A DNA stretch of 64,000 nt from Candidatus Ruminococcus avistercoris (GTDB taxonomy: Bacteria > Bacillota > Clostridia > Lachnospirales > Lachnospiraceae): contig DWVJ01000016.1 of assembly GCA_019120315.1 (NCBI GenBank), positions 21,467-85,466 on the forward strand. The letters run 5' to 3'. Position numbers and translations under genes: made by a program. The notes beneath the pieces were generated by a model. The model did not search any database, had not been told where the DNA came from, and worked only from the letters and a program-made list of their open reading frames with translations. Of the stretch, positions 63,852 through 64,000 are shown piece by piece. How positions within the stretch are numbered: the first letter of the stretch is position 1; the number at the start of each line of letters is the position of its first letter.

Positions 63852-64000
63852 TATTTAGGAAGCTACTGTTGCTAACTTGAAATTTTAAATTCCAGTGCAG
63901 AGTTAAATTCCACATGCCTTTAAAAATTCATTGTTATTATAAGTTTTTTGATGCTGAAATCTTCAATAACTGTTATAATGAGACCAACTTCTCAAAAAAA

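Larger units (their letters stand above)
38873..64000. mobile_element. Prophage (one end and most of the tail/lysis module)
   Basis: It starts at the tRNA-Thr att site and continues past the window. Contents: SOS-type small genes, adhesion modules, endolysin, tail fibre, tail-associated protein, distal tail protein and tape measure. The DNA is visibly AT-richer than the host part. Head, DNA packaging, replication and integrase genes are not in the window. A long tape measure plus Dit and Tal-like proteins indicates a long, non-contractile (siphovirus-like) tail; no sheath gene is seen here. Confidence 0.93.

Noticed and set aside
63735..63925. ORF starting in AAAGGCATGTGG on the minus strand, overlapping the tape measure start.
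   Set aside because: The only possible ribosome site is directly on the start codon. It is short and overlaps a better supported gene in another frame.

Overview
The window is chromosomal DNA of a spore-forming, Gram-positive anaerobe of the Clostridia, most likely Lachnospiraceae. This rests on the gene order Asp23-nusB-xseAB-ispA-dxs-tlyA-nadK-argR-recN-spoIVB, a SpoIVB sporulation protease, strong GGAGG ribosome sites, a long acyl-CoA dehydratase activase fusion, and a Fur-like/DUF6110-like/P-type ATPase locus. From about 38,870 to the window end the base composition becomes clearly AT-richer and the genes are those of a tailed prophage.

Host part (1-38,700). Positions 1-10,320 hold a co-directional housekeeping operon: envelope-stress protein, NusB, exonuclease VII, isoprenoid synthesis, rRNA methylation, NAD kinase, ArgR, RecN and SpoIVB. 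A tRNA-Val(CAC) follows on the minus strand. Next come a membrane protein, a two-component system, an isolated hisH-hisF pair, ung and a flippase of the SpoVB/MATE type. A 1,406-residue activase fusion lies on the minus strand, divergent from tgt-yajC. Amino-acid genes follow (leuB-ilvD-ilvB, then serC-serA), and then a 39-codon basic ORF, a DUF1015 gene, glgB, an MscS channel and an aminotransferase. The host part ends with a metal locus made of a short Fur-like regulator, a 26-residue membrane peptide, a DUF6110-like protein and an atypical heavy-metal P-type ATPase.

Prophage part (38,873-64,000, running off the window). The 3' half of a tRNA-Thr(CGT), from the anticodon loop to the 3' end, lies at 38,873-38,914 and still has its terminator. 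It marks one prophage end. The intact tRNA and the integrase should be beyond 64,000. Two small plus-strand genes follow, behind a promoter whose spacer holds a LexA-like box. All other large prophage genes read leftward: tape measure, distal tail protein, a tail-associated protein, a fibre with an S74 auto-processing chaperone, small baseplate and fibre proteins, a membrane protein, a multidomain endolysin and three adhesion modules. A Cas2-like gene sits antisense inside this module with its own promoter.

Main discovery. The tape measure gene is split by a group I intron of 1,279 nt (59,426 to 58,148). The 5' exon ACTCGGT pairs with the guide GCCGAGT, giving the expected U.G pair at the splice site. 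The P7 strands GACTA and TAGTC are both present, and the last intron base is G. Predicted splicing fuses two in-frame ORFs into one 2,625-residue protein reading ELG|TESIIRNG across the junction. The intron carries no recognisable homing endonuclease. Between the arms of an extended P8 helix it holds a self-contained cassette: a sigma-A promoter, an ADP-ribosyltransferase-like (PARP-like, H-Y-E) gene, a small basic partner ORF and a terminator. It looks like a toxin or defence cargo carried by a self-splicing intron in a late phage gene.
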